A stretch of DNA of 8,977 nucleotides from Syntrophaceae bacterium. GTDB lineage: Bacteria > Desulfobacterota > Syntrophia > Syntrophales > UBA5619. Position numbers and translations under genes: made by a program. Position 1 is the first letter of the stretch, and each line of letters starts with the position of its first letter. This document shows positions 1 to 5,653 of the stretch, piece after piece. The notes beneath the pieces were generated by a model. That model was given only the letters and a program-made list of their open reading frames with translations, ran no database searches and had not been told where the DNA came from. The DNA lies in NCBI GenBank assembly GCA_023249795.1, contig JAHFBU010000050.1, positions 1 to 8,977 on the forward strand, read 5' to 3'.

Positions 1-1072
1 CCGCCATTCCCCGAACGCCTCCGACAAATTCGATCCGATCGTCCGTTCGAGGATCGAGGATGCCAAGAACCGGCCCGAGGAGGTTTTCCTGGAGGAGGGA
101 GACATCAAGGCCGGTGACTGGATCATCCTCCCTCGGAACTTCCTTGAGGGCCGTCATACAATACCAGCTCCCTTTCAGATACATCCCAAATTCATGGGGA
201 CGCTCCGGAGATCTTGCGGCAAAATCTTTGGAGATCAAAAAATGCTCGCCGATCCGCTTCATAAACGCCGCTTCCGTAAGCCCATTCAGATCCCGGACAG
301 CACGGTTGTAATCCATAATCCGGAGCTGATCCTGAGGAAACAGGGCGGCAATCAGGAAATGGTATGCCTCATCCCCCCGGTCGCCGGGATTCCTACAGCT
401 GCGAAGATGAGCGACAGTTGAGGCGGCGGCCGCGCGATGATGACCATCCGCTATATAGAGGGCCTCCACAGGGGTGAACCCTTCCACAACCTTCCGAATC
501 TCAGCCGGTTCTCGGATGACCCAAACCGTGTGCGTGACGCCCTCGTCAGTGGCGAAGTCATATTCGGGCGGCCGTTCGGCAACCTGTGCCGTCAAACGGC
601 AGATCGCCTCTTGTCTGCGGTAGGCGAGAAACACCAGTCCCGTCTGAGCCCCCACCGTATCGATATGCAGCGTCCTTTCCCGTTCCTTTGCAGCCCTTGT
701 GAATTCGTGGCGTTTGATCCGTCCGGTCTCGTACTCGGCAATGCTGACGCAGGCGATAATCCCCATCTGGACGTGCGCTCCCATCTGCTGCCGGTAAAGA
801 TAGAACGCGTCGGACTCCTCTTGGAAAAGGTTCCCCCTGCGGATCATCCCATCCAGATTTTCTTTTGCACGTTCGTAGATCCGGCGGTCTTCCACACCGT
901 CGGCATCGGAAAGATCGATCTCAGATTTTTCCACATGAAGAAAACTCAGGGGGTTGTGGCAAACCCGCTGCCGCGCCTCCGCCACGTTCATGACGTCATA
1001 GGGAAGATCGGCCACTTTCGCGACAAATGGTTTTCCGGGTCTCAGTGCCCGGAATGGAACGACTTTGGACAT
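1..1072 (-). CDS. DUF1015 family protein (C-terminus cut by window edge)
   Basis: The minus strand is open from an ATG at 1072 to the left edge, giving 357 visible residues without a stop. The protein starts MSKVVPFRALRP, then has LPYDVMNVAEAR (about 23-34), NPLSFLHVE (40-48), a KRHEFTRAAKERER segment (about 120-133), the family-typical YIADGHHRAAA around residues 206-216 and, close to the edge, GPVLGILDPRTDDRIEFVGG. These are the hallmark blocks of DUF1015 (PF06245), whose members usually have somewhat over 400 residues, so only the C-terminal end should be missing. The start is supported by AAAGGAA about six bases upstream (1079-1085). No signal peptide or membrane segment is visible, so it is probably cytosolic. 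The DGHHR box resembles that of ParB-fold free-serine kinases (SerK/SbnI type), so a small-molecule kinase role is possible but is inference only. It is divergent from the hydrolase at 1289. The plus-strand open frames over it are antisense shadows. Confidence 0.9.
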   Translation of the reverse strand, partial: MSKVVPFRALRPGKPFVAKVADLPYDVMNVAEARQRVCHNPLSFLHVEKSEIDLSDADGVEDRRIYERAKENLDGMIRRGNLFQEESDAFYLYRQQMGAHVQMGIIACVSIAEYETGRIKRHEFTRAAKERERTLHIDTVGAQTGLVFLAYRRQEAICRLTAQVAERPPEYDFATDEGVTHTVWVIREPAEIRKVVEGFTPVEALYIADGHHRAAAASTVAHLRSCRNPGDRGDEAYHFLIAALFPQDQLRIMDYNRAVRDLNGLTEAAFMKRIGEHFLISKDFAARSPERPHEFGMYLKGSWYCMTALKEVPREDDPVTGLDVSLLQENLLGPVLGILDPRTDDRIEFVGGVRGMA

Positions 1073-1145
1073 GCTATATTCCTTTCGAAACGGGCCGGCT
1101 GATCATGGCAACAGGAACAAAGTCCCTCCGGTGGCAGCCGTTTCC

Positions 1146-1175
1146 TTGATTTTTTAGTTTGGAATTTTCTAACAT
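1146..1175 (+). promoter_or_regulatory. Possible promoter for the hydrolase-ferredoxin pair
   Basis: The 216-bp spacer between the divergent DUF1015 and hydrolase genes contains a markedly AT-rich island at about 1146-1190. TTGATT (1146-1151) and TAACAT (1170-1175), 18 bp apart, each match the sigma70 boxes at four of six positions. On the opposite strand a weaker pair, TTGCTT (1194-1189) and TAGAAA (1171-1166), 17 bp apart, could serve the DUF1015 gene. Both are weak matches, so only the general location of divergent promoters is suggested. Confidence 0.25.
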
Positions 1176-1202
1176 ACTAGGTTATGGAAAGCAACGGGAA
1201 AT

Positions 1203-1238
1203 GGCTGGATGGTCGTTTCGTCAAGACGAACCACAGCC
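1203..1238 (+). promoter_or_regulatory. Inverted repeat / hairpin in the hydrolase 5' leader
   Basis: TTCGTC (1217-1222) and GACGAA (1225-1230) form a perfect inverted repeat separated by AA. The symmetry extends outward: TGG (1210-1212) pairs with CCA (1231-1233), and GGCTG (1203-1207) with CAGCC (1234-1238). The right arm is uninterrupted for 14 bases, while the left arm carries two small bulges. It ends 50 bases before the hydrolase ATG and would lie in the transcribed leader if the promoter is near 1146-1175. It could be an operator dyad or a leader hairpin. No run of T follows, so it is not a standard intrinsic terminator. Confidence 0.4.
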
Positions 1239-1288
1239 GTAAGAACGTCGCCGGTTCAGCAGAACACGTAGAATGAAGAGGGAGCAGA

Positions 1289-1810
1289 ATGGAAACGATT
1301 ACACGCATATTCATTCACGGTCTTGACGGTAGTAGCAGAGGAACCAAGGGAACCTTCTTCCGGAAGAGGTACGCTGGAATGATTTTGGAGGACTACTCCG
1401 GCCCCTTGTCGGAGAGAATGGCGAAGCTCGAAAGAGACCTCGCCGAAAAGAAGAATCTTATTATTGTCGGTTCGAGTTACGGCGGGCTCATGGCGACATT
1501 ATTTGCTGGCAGCAACGAATTCCGCGTTCGGAGTCTCATTCTCCTCGCCCCGGCCCTCGACCACGGCAACTTCAACACCTTTTCCCGGCGGCAGCTGCAG
1601 ATCCCCGTGACCCTTTACCATGGACAACTCGATACCGTCGTTCCTTCCGAACCGACATATCAGATCGCGAACCGTCTCTTCAGGAATCTTGGCCACTACA
1701 TCGTTCAGGATGAACACGACCTCAAACGAACCTTTCCGAAATTGGACTGGAATGGTCTGCTGGAGATCACCAGTGAGGATTTACTTGACAAGGCAGTGGG
1801 TATCCCTTAG
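1289..1810 (+). CDS. Small alpha/beta hydrolase (YqiA/UPF0227-like)
   Basis: This 173-residue protein has the compact alpha/beta hydrolase fold. An N-terminal strand and oxyanion loop IFIHGLDGSS lies at residues 7-16, the nucleophile elbow VGSSYGG at 60-66 (GxSxG, predicted Ser63), a core strand RSLILLAPAL at 81-90, then PVTLYHGQLDTVVP at 106-119 supplying the predicted acid Asp115, and EHD at 142-144 supplying the predicted His143. All three triad residues are therefore present. It has no signal peptide and no cap-domain insertion, matching the small YqiA/YcfP-type esterases, but the substrate cannot be read from the sequence. GAGGGAG ends four bases before the ATG. The ferredoxin gene starts 32 bp downstream on the same strand with its own ribosome site, so the two are probably co-transcribed. 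Confidence 0.85.
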   Translation: METITRIFIHGLDGSSRGTKGTFFRKRYAGMILEDYSGPLSERMAKLERDLAEKKNLIIVGSSYGGLMATLFAGSNEFRVRSLILLAPALDHGNFNTFSRRQLQIPVTLYHGQLDTVVPSEPTYQIANRLFRNLGHYIVQDEHDLKRTFPKLDWNGLLEITSEDLLDKAVGIP

Positions 1811-1842
1811 CATCACCCGAAATTTCAGGAGATCATTCGACC

Positions 1843-2253
1843 ATGTATTCACGAAAAGTGGTCATCCGCTATCCAGCCGATTTTGCGGAAAAGCCGATCA
1901 TCTATGAGCTGGTCAAACGTTATGACCTGCTTTTCAATATTCTCAAGGCGAGGATCTTTCCTCGGCGGGAAGGGGTCATCGTTCTTGAACTCAGCGGAGA
2001 AAAAGAAAACTTCGATGACGCCATTTGCTACCTTAAAGAGCTGGGGCTCACCGTGGAGCCGCTTTCCAAGAGCGTAAGCCAAAACGTGAACAAGTGTGTT
2101 CACTGCGGCGCCTGCACGGCCTTCTGCCCGACCGGCGCCCTCTCTTTCGACCGTGAAACGTGGAAGGTCCTCTTCGATCCCGAGCGTTGCAACGGCTGTG
2201 AACTCTGCGTCACGGCGTGTTCCTCAAGGGCGATGGGGGTTGATCTTTTTTAA
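1843..2253 (+). CDS. NIL-domain 2[4Fe-4S] ferredoxin
   Basis: The 136-residue protein has two parts. Residues 1-75 resemble the NIL domain (PF09383), the small ACT-like fold also found at the C-terminus of the methionine transporter ATPase MetN. Residues 83-131 are a bacterial-type double-cluster ferredoxin with Cys85, 88, 91, 95 and Cys116, 119, 122, 126, enough for two [4Fe-4S] clusters. The first motif ends in the usual CP, while the second ends CS. Proteins of this architecture (such as MA1822 of Methanosarcina) work with a COG1900/DUF39 protein in making homocysteine from aspartate semialdehyde and sulfide in anaerobes. A similar electron-transfer role is plausible here, although no COG1900 gene is in the window. 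AGGAG lies 11 bases before the ATG. The gene ends 8 bp from the stop of the convergent membrane-protein gene. Confidence 0.88.
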   Translation: MYSRKVVIRYPADFAEKPIIYELVKRYDLLFNILKARIFPRREGVIVLELSGEKENFDDAICYLKELGLTVEPLSKSVSQNVNKCVHCGACTAFCPTGALSFDRETWKVLFDPERCNGCELCVTACSSRAMGVDLF

Positions 2254-2261
2254 ACGGGCGG

Positions 2262-2714
2262 TTACGGCTTCTGACTGTCTCTGTGATCCTTGCTATCTTG
2301 TAGGAGTTTCGCAAGATCGCCTGCGGTTTCTTTTCCCTTCTCTACCGTCTCTTTTCCCTTGTCGATCCCCTCATCCAGGACGGTCTTCCCTTTTTTAACC
2401 AATTCCGTGCCCTTTTCGTAGGCCTCTTTCCCCCTGTTGAGCAGTTCCTTCCTTTTCTCGTAAATCTCCTTACCTTTATCCATGGCCTTAACGGTTCCGG
2501 TCCGGACCTTCTCGACGGCATCCGTGAGATTGGTAGGTCTGTACTCAGGATGCTGGAAGTAGAGATAGCCACCAATCGCCACGGTAACAATGATCAAAAT
2601 CAGCGCCATCTTGATCAGCCCCTTTAACATGAAGTAGCCGATCAGCAGAATGGCAAAACAAACAGCCATCGCGGTCAGAGGGTGTTCACTCACGGCACGG
2701 ACAATCCATTCCAT
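2262..2714 (-). CDS. Two-TM protein with heptad-repeat, LEA-like charged tail
   Basis: I do not recognise a named family for this 150-residue protein. Two hydrophobic segments lie at about 13-30 and 34-53, joined by a very short turn (KGLIK), giving a membrane hairpin. The rest is highly charged and dominated by Lys, Glu and Gly. Glycines recur at 81, 95, 102, 109 and 116, a seven-residue period with Arg at the expected 88, and then at 120 and 127. Recurring units read approximately xGKExxEK. This looks like a long amphipathic helix or coiled coil similar to LEA, apolipoprotein-like or YtxH-type tails. A role in envelope or stress protection is a guess. The start is well supported: AAGGAGA (2727-2721) sits six bases from the ATG. 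The gene is monocistronic, divergent from mtaB and convergent with the ferredoxin gene. Confidence 0.8.
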   Translation of the reverse strand: MEWIVRAVSEHPLTAMAVCFAILLIGYFMLKGLIKMALILIIVTVAIGGYLYFQHPEYRPTNLTDAVEKVRTGTVKAMDKGKEIYEKRKELLNRGKEAYEKGTELVKKGKTVLDEGIDKGKETVEKGKETAGDLAKLLQDSKDHRDSQKP

Positions 2715-2786
2715 AACTCATCTCCTTGAAAGAATTGTACGGAATACTACTTGAACCAATGTCGAAATACCAGAAATCCTTTCGTC

Positions 2787-2816
2787 TTGACAAACAGGGC
2801 ACCGGGCGACTAGATG
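2787..2816 (+). promoter_or_regulatory. Possible promoter for mtaB
   Basis: A perfect sigma70 -35 box TTGACA is at 2787-2792 in the spacer between the divergent membrane-protein gene and mtaB. The best -10 candidate is TAGATG (2811-2816) after an 18-bp spacer, matching the consensus at only three positions. The -35 box and the position, about 95 bases before the mtaB start, make a promoter likely, but the weak -10 leaves the exact site uncertain. For the opposite gene, TACAAT (2739-2734) is a good -10-like box without a clear -35 and very close to the ribosome site. Confidence 0.35.
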
Positions 2817-2844
2817 TGAGAGACGAAGAGGAGGTAAGGCAAGC

Positions 2845-2889
2845 TTGACAATGGAACCTGATCAGAAAAGGGGGATCGGGAATGATTAG
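2845..2889 (+). CDS. Possible 14-codon mini-ORF overlapping the mtaB start
   Basis: A perfect Shine-Dalgarno sequence AGGAGGT (2829-2835) lies too far from the mtaB ATG (2882) to serve it, but nine bases before a TTG at 2845. From that TTG, or from an in-frame ATG at 2851, a frame runs to TAG at 2887-2889 and encodes MTMEPDQKRGIGND. Its stop overlaps the first codons of mtaB in another frame, the usual geometry for translational coupling or a leader peptide. mtaB itself has only a purine-rich GGGGGA (2871-2875 region) before its ATG. The peptide matches nothing I know, and chance occurrence is possible. Confidence 0.3.
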   Translation: MTMEPDQKRGIGND

Positions 2890-4186
2890 GGTCGCCGTGA
2901 CCACGCTGGGATGCAAGGTCAACCAGTGCGAATCGGCGGGGATCGCGGAGGCGCTCGTCGCCCGCGGAATGATTCTCGTCCCGTTTGAAGAGAAGGCGGA
3001 TGGCTATATCATCAACACCTGCACCGTCACCGGACGGACTGATTACCAGTCCCGCCAGCTCATACGCCGGGCGATCAGAAAGAACCCCGCTGCGGTGGTT
3101 ATTGTCACCGGTTGCTATGCACAGAGGGCTCCGGAGGAAATCGCACAAATCCCCGGCGTCCGCCTCATTACCGGCAATACCGAGAAGGAAAGAATCCCCG
3201 ATATCCTTTCTGAAATGGTAGCTGGAGTTCCGCAGATTCTGGTTGGCGACATCCGGAAGGAAAAAGCGATTTCCCGCCTCGGTGCAACTGTTTTTCCGGA
3301 ACACACCCGGGCCTTCCTGAAGATCCAGGATGGGTGCAACGCCTTTTGCAGCTACTGTATTGTTCCCCACACTCGGGGCGCAAGTAGGAGCCTCCCCGCG
3401 GATGAGATCCTGGAGAGGATCACCGCACTATCCCATTCCGGATTCCGCGAGGTCGTTCTCACGGGAATACACCTTGGCGCCTGGGGGCGCGACCTCCAGC
3501 CTCAGGCGGATCTTGCGACCCTCGTCCGGAGAATCGTGGAAGAACGTTGTATGGAACGCCTCCGGCTGAGTTCGATAGAACCACGCGAGTTGAACGAAGA
3601 ACTTATCTCTCTCATCGGAACGTCCGGAACGGTTTGCCGCCACCTACACATTCCCCTTCAGAGTGGCGAGGACGGGATGCTCGCTGCGATGTGTCGGGAT
3701 TACGATACAGCCTTTTTCCGGAATCTCGTTTGGAAACTGCATACCGCGGTCTCCGGCATCGCCATCGGAATTGACGTAATGGCTGGTTTTCCGGGTGAAA
3801 CGGAGGAGGCTTTTGCAAACACGCTACGGATGGTGGAAGAGATGCCCATCGCCTACCTCCACGTCTTCCCCTACTCCCGGCGGCCGGGCACGCCGGCCGC
3901 GACGATGTCCTGTCAAGTCTCCGAAGAGGAAAAGAAGAGACGGGCTGAGCGTCTTCGGATGGTCGGGGCAGCAAAGCGGCAGGCATTCGCCGAGAGATTC
4001 ATCGGTACGCCGCTTGAGGTTCTGGTTGAAGATAGAACTGACAAAAACACGTCATCCCCCGTCGGATTCTCTGACAACTACATCCCTGTCGCCGTCCGCG
4101 GCAACGTTGCCGCGAACCGGATCGTCCGGGTCATGCCGGAAACCTTCCTGAGCGGCTATCTGATCGCGGACGTTATCCGTGAATGA
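2882..4186 (+). CDS. mtaB: tRNA (t6A37) methylthiotransferase MtaB-type
   Basis: This 434-residue radical-SAM enzyme of the methylthiotransferase family is predicted to convert t6A37 to ms2t6A37 in tRNAs that read ANN codons. The N-terminal UPF0004 domain (about 1-115) supplies the first-cluster cysteines Cys11 (TLGCKVNQ), Cys47 (NTCTVT) and Cys78 (TGCYAQ). The radical-SAM domain (about 140-350) carries the CxxxCxxC motif at Cys152, Cys156 and Cys159 within KIQDGCNAFCSYC, followed by IVPHTRG, LHIPLQSG (255-262), GFPGE (302-306) and PYSRRPGT (330-337). The last 60 or so residues fit a TRAM RNA-binding domain. TLGCKVNQ and the IQDGCNxFCSYCIVPxxRG pattern favour the MtaB/YqeV subgroup over MiaB or RimO. 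Cys16 replaces the Tyr usual in NQYES. The length is normal. It is convergent with the glycosyltransferase gene with 7 bp between stops. Confidence 0.93.
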   Translation: MIRVAVTTLGCKVNQCESAGIAEALVARGMILVPFEEKADGYIINTCTVTGRTDYQSRQLIRRAIRKNPAAVVIVTGCYAQRAPEEIAQIPGVRLITGNTEKERIPDILSEMVAGVPQILVGDIRKEKAISRLGATVFPEHTRAFLKIQDGCNAFCSYCIVPHTRGASRSLPADEILERITALSHSGFREVVLTGIHLGAWGRDLQPQADLATLVRRIVEERCMERLRLSSIEPRELNEELISLIGTSGTVCRHLHIPLQSGEDGMLAAMCRDYDTAFFRNLVWKLHTAVSGIAIGIDVMAGFPGETEEAFANTLRMVEEMPIAYLHVFPYSRRPGTPAATMSCQVSEEEKKRRAERLRMVGAAKRQAFAERFIGTPLEVLVEDRTDKNTSSPVGFSDNYIPVAVRGNVAANRIVRVMPETFLSGYLIADVIRE

Positions 4187-4193
4187 CGAGACA

Positions 4194-4943
4194 TTAACCA
4201 ACGGCAAGGTATTTAAGCCAGCTGTAAACGTAACGCCATGAAACCTTCCAGAGCGCTATCCGTGATTCGCCGAAGCGTCGTGCATACTCATGCATGGGCA
4301 CCTCCGTCATACGATAGCCCTTGCTCAGGGTCTTTATGGTCATCTCCTGTTCAATGGTCGTAATGTCCTCCCGGAGTCCAAGCTGCTTGGCAATACTGGC
4401 TCTTATGGCGCGGAAACCATTCTGTGAATCTGTAAGCCGAACGTTGAATCGGTAGTTTATGCCCAACGTGATGATGTCGCTTCCAATCATGCGCATGAAT
4501 TTGTGCAAGTCGCCATGGAGTTCGTCTGAACCACCACGCGTGCGGCTGCCCGAGACATGGTCCGCTTCTCCGCGCAGAATGGGTGCGAGCAGGCGCGGTA
4601 TGTGGCGGGGATTGTGCGAATAGTCGGCATCAATGAAGACGATGATATCTCCCGTCACCGCCCCGATGGCTGTCCGAATCGCGTCGCCCTTGCCCCTCCC
4701 ATGGTCGAGGATAACGCTCGCGCCCATTTCTTGAGCTATCTCCCGCGTTCTGTCGCTGGAATGCCCATCCACGATCAGGATTTCGTCCGCATATGGGCGA
4801 CAGTGGGAAATGATGTCGGTAAGGCCCGCCTCTTCGTTCCAAGTAGGGATGACAATGGAAACCCGTGAGGAGCGCGCTTGGAAGAGGTCCATCGACTCCG
4901 CATCGCCTTCTAAAGCATACCAGAAACGTTCCACCTCATCCAT
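4194..4943 (-). CDS. Glycosyltransferase family 2 (dolichol-phosphate mannosyltransferase-like)
   Basis: The 249-residue protein has a GT-A fold typical of family 2 inverting glycosyltransferases. VSIVIPTWNEE (28-38) is the nucleotide-binding first strand, EILIVDGHSSDRT (54-66) the second conserved block, GRGKGDAI (82-89) a phosphate/base-binding loop and FIDADYSHNP (103-112) contains the metal-binding DxD motif. SQNGFRAIR and TTIEQEMTIK further on match the acceptor-side motifs of DPM1-like polyprenyl-phosphate sugar transferases. No membrane segments are present, so it would be a cytosolic-face enzyme using a nucleotide sugar. Donor and acceptor cannot be specified. The first 25 or so residues precede the conserved domain. 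The start is still preferred over Met18 because GGAG lies eight bases upstream of it, and a TATAAT box is about 65 bases upstream. No other glycan-biosynthesis genes are nearby. Confidence 0.9.
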   Translation of the reverse strand: MDEVERFWYALEGDAESMDLFQARSSRVSIVIPTWNEEAGLTDIISHCRPYADEILIVDGHSSDRTREIAQEMGASVILDHGRGKGDAIRTAIGAVTGDIIVFIDADYSHNPRHIPRLLAPILRGEADHVSGSRTRGGSDELHGDLHKFMRMIGSDIITLGINYRFNVRLTDSQNGFRAIRASIAKQLGLREDITTIEQEMTIKTLSKGYRMTEVPMHEYARRFGESRIALWKVSWRYVYSWLKYLAVG

Positions 4944-5008
4944 GCGCCTTACTCCAGACCGGAAGGGGTCATTGAAACAAATTCGGGCGGCCCATATCGG
5001 AATGTCGG

Positions 5009-5038
5009 ATTATATCTGGTTCTATGAGGTAATGTTCG
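5009..5038 (-). promoter_or_regulatory. Probable promoter for the glycosyltransferase gene
   Basis: On the minus strand a perfect -10 box TATAAT occupies 5014-5009 in the 116-bp spacer between the DUF1161 stop and the glycosyltransferase start. The best -35 candidate is CGAACA (5038-5033) with an 18-bp spacer, matching three consensus positions. Transcription would start near 5002, giving a leader of about 60 bases. The -10 box is strong and the -35 weak. Confidence 0.45.
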
Positions 5039-5059
5039 CGTCTCTTGGGGCAGTCGGGC

Positions 5060-5310
5060 TTACGTTGCCTTCTTCCCCTTAATCTCTTTTACATAGGAAA
5101 TTATATTCTTCCCGTCATCGCAGGAGCCGACAACCTTATGCTCCTTGATCTGATCCGTCGGCACGATTTCGAGGGTATAATTTGTCACCCCCCTCGCCCC
5201 CAGCTTTGCATCGATCCCGTTCAACAGCCCTTCACAGGGCCTAATTTATGCGAATAGTGGGGCGCAAAACAATAAGCGGCAACCGCCATAACAAGTCGTA
5301 TGGATTTCAT
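5060..5310 (-). pseudogene. DUF1161 family secreted protein, frameshifted
   Basis: Two reading frames on the minus strand together make a DUF1161 (PF06649) protein. The first starts at ATG 5310, with AAGGAG seven bases upstream, and reads MKSIRLVMAVAAYCFAP, a good signal peptide, but runs into TGA at 5223-5221. The second frame, open from about 5245 to TAA at 5062-5060, reads PCEGLLNGIDAKL, then VTNYTLEIVP and KVVGSCDDG, the conserved body of the family with its two cysteines. The first frame joins the second if one base is missing between about 5245 and 5237, exactly where signal peptide meets mature domain. The second frame has TAA at 5248-5246, so it cannot extend back into the signal peptide by itself. 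The combined length of about 83 residues is normal. The intact promoter, ribosome site and body suggest a recent mutation or a sequence error rather than old decay. The family is small, periplasmic and of unknown function. Confidence 0.78.
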
Positions 5311-5358
5311 CGCAGACTCCTTCGATTGGAAGAAAGTTATCGAATACATGTTTAACGA

Positions 5359-5387
5359 ACGATAAGGAAAGCCGTCATATGTGTCAA
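5359..5387 (-). promoter_or_regulatory. Sigma70-type promoter for the DUF1161 gene
   Basis: On the minus strand a perfect -35 box TTGACA (5387-5382) is followed after exactly 17 bp by TATCGT (5364-5359), a four-of-six match to the -10 consensus. Transcription would begin near 5352, leaving a leader of about 40 bases before the DUF1161 ATG at 5310. This is the best full promoter in the window and supports the frameshifted gene having been expressed. Confidence 0.6.
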
Positions 5388-5653
5388 GTGATTTCTTTCA
5401 CAGCGTTTATTGCCGGCCAATATCGTCGCCGTTTTCAGATGGAGCCACTACAAGCCGGGCGCCGGGCAATGAATCCCTCGATGAAACCGGAGGGGAACCG
5501 CCATCGAGGGTTATCCAGCTCTCGGCGGGAAGAACATTGCAGTGCCATCCGCGATCGTGCTACCACCATCCGGACCATCGGGTCGCGCCCGGGACCTCCG
5601 GGTAAACTGCCGATCGCCAAGATCAGCCATGAATGACAACTCTCACTATCAAC
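5388..5653. other. Gene-poor stretch with several inverted repeats
   Basis: This stretch lies between the DUF1161 promoter and the stop of the RND pump gene, and I see no recognisable gene in it. It contains a perfect 9-bp inverted repeat, CCCTCGATG (5475-5483) and CATCGAGGG (5502-5510), around an 18-base loop; a 5-bp one, CCCGG (5588-5592) and CCGGG (5598-5602); and a third at 5609-5627. Short open frames exist on both strands, including a plus frame at 5379-5636 with AAGGA upstream, but its product is Arg-rich, low in hydrophobic core residues and unlike any family I know. A minus frame passing through LPAESWITLDGGSPPV (about 5546-5499) has a more protein-like composition and could be a remnant of a lost gene, with no family match. 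Confidence 0.4.
5609..5627 (-). terminator. Weak hairpin downstream of the RND pump gene, possible terminator
   Basis: Read on the minus strand, GCTGATC and GATCGGC flank a five-base loop and form a seven-pair stem with one G-U pair, starting 27 bases after the pump gene's stop. Only a short T run (AGTTTACC) follows, so intrinsic termination would be inefficient. It is the nearest candidate for the end of the efflux operon transcript. Confidence 0.2.

Noticed and set aside
437..1102. A 221-codon plus-strand open frame at the left of the window
   Set aside because: It is antisense to the DUF1015 gene, whose minus-strand translation shows conserved family motifs throughout. The plus frame encodes nothing recognisable.
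2241..2270. A bidirectional terminator between the ferredoxin and membrane-protein genes
   Set aside because: Only 8 bp separate the stop codons, and although a T run occurs at the end of the ferredoxin gene, no convincing stem precedes it.
5239..5250. Programmed -1 frameshifting as the explanation for the two DUF1161 frames
   Set aside because: There is no X XXY YYZ slippery heptamer in the signal-peptide frame and no clear downstream stimulatory structure; DUF1161 is not known to be recoded. Mutation or sequence error is simpler.
5538..5560. TGGCAC on the minus strand as a possible sigma54 promoter
   Set aside because: The downstream half (TTGCA-type) is missing at the required spacing, and no gene starts suitably downstream.
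5379..5636. An 85-codon plus-strand frame with AAGGA before its ATG
   Set aside because: The product is Arg-rich with no domain or membrane feature, and the start lies inside the minus-strand DUF1161 promoter. Probably chance.
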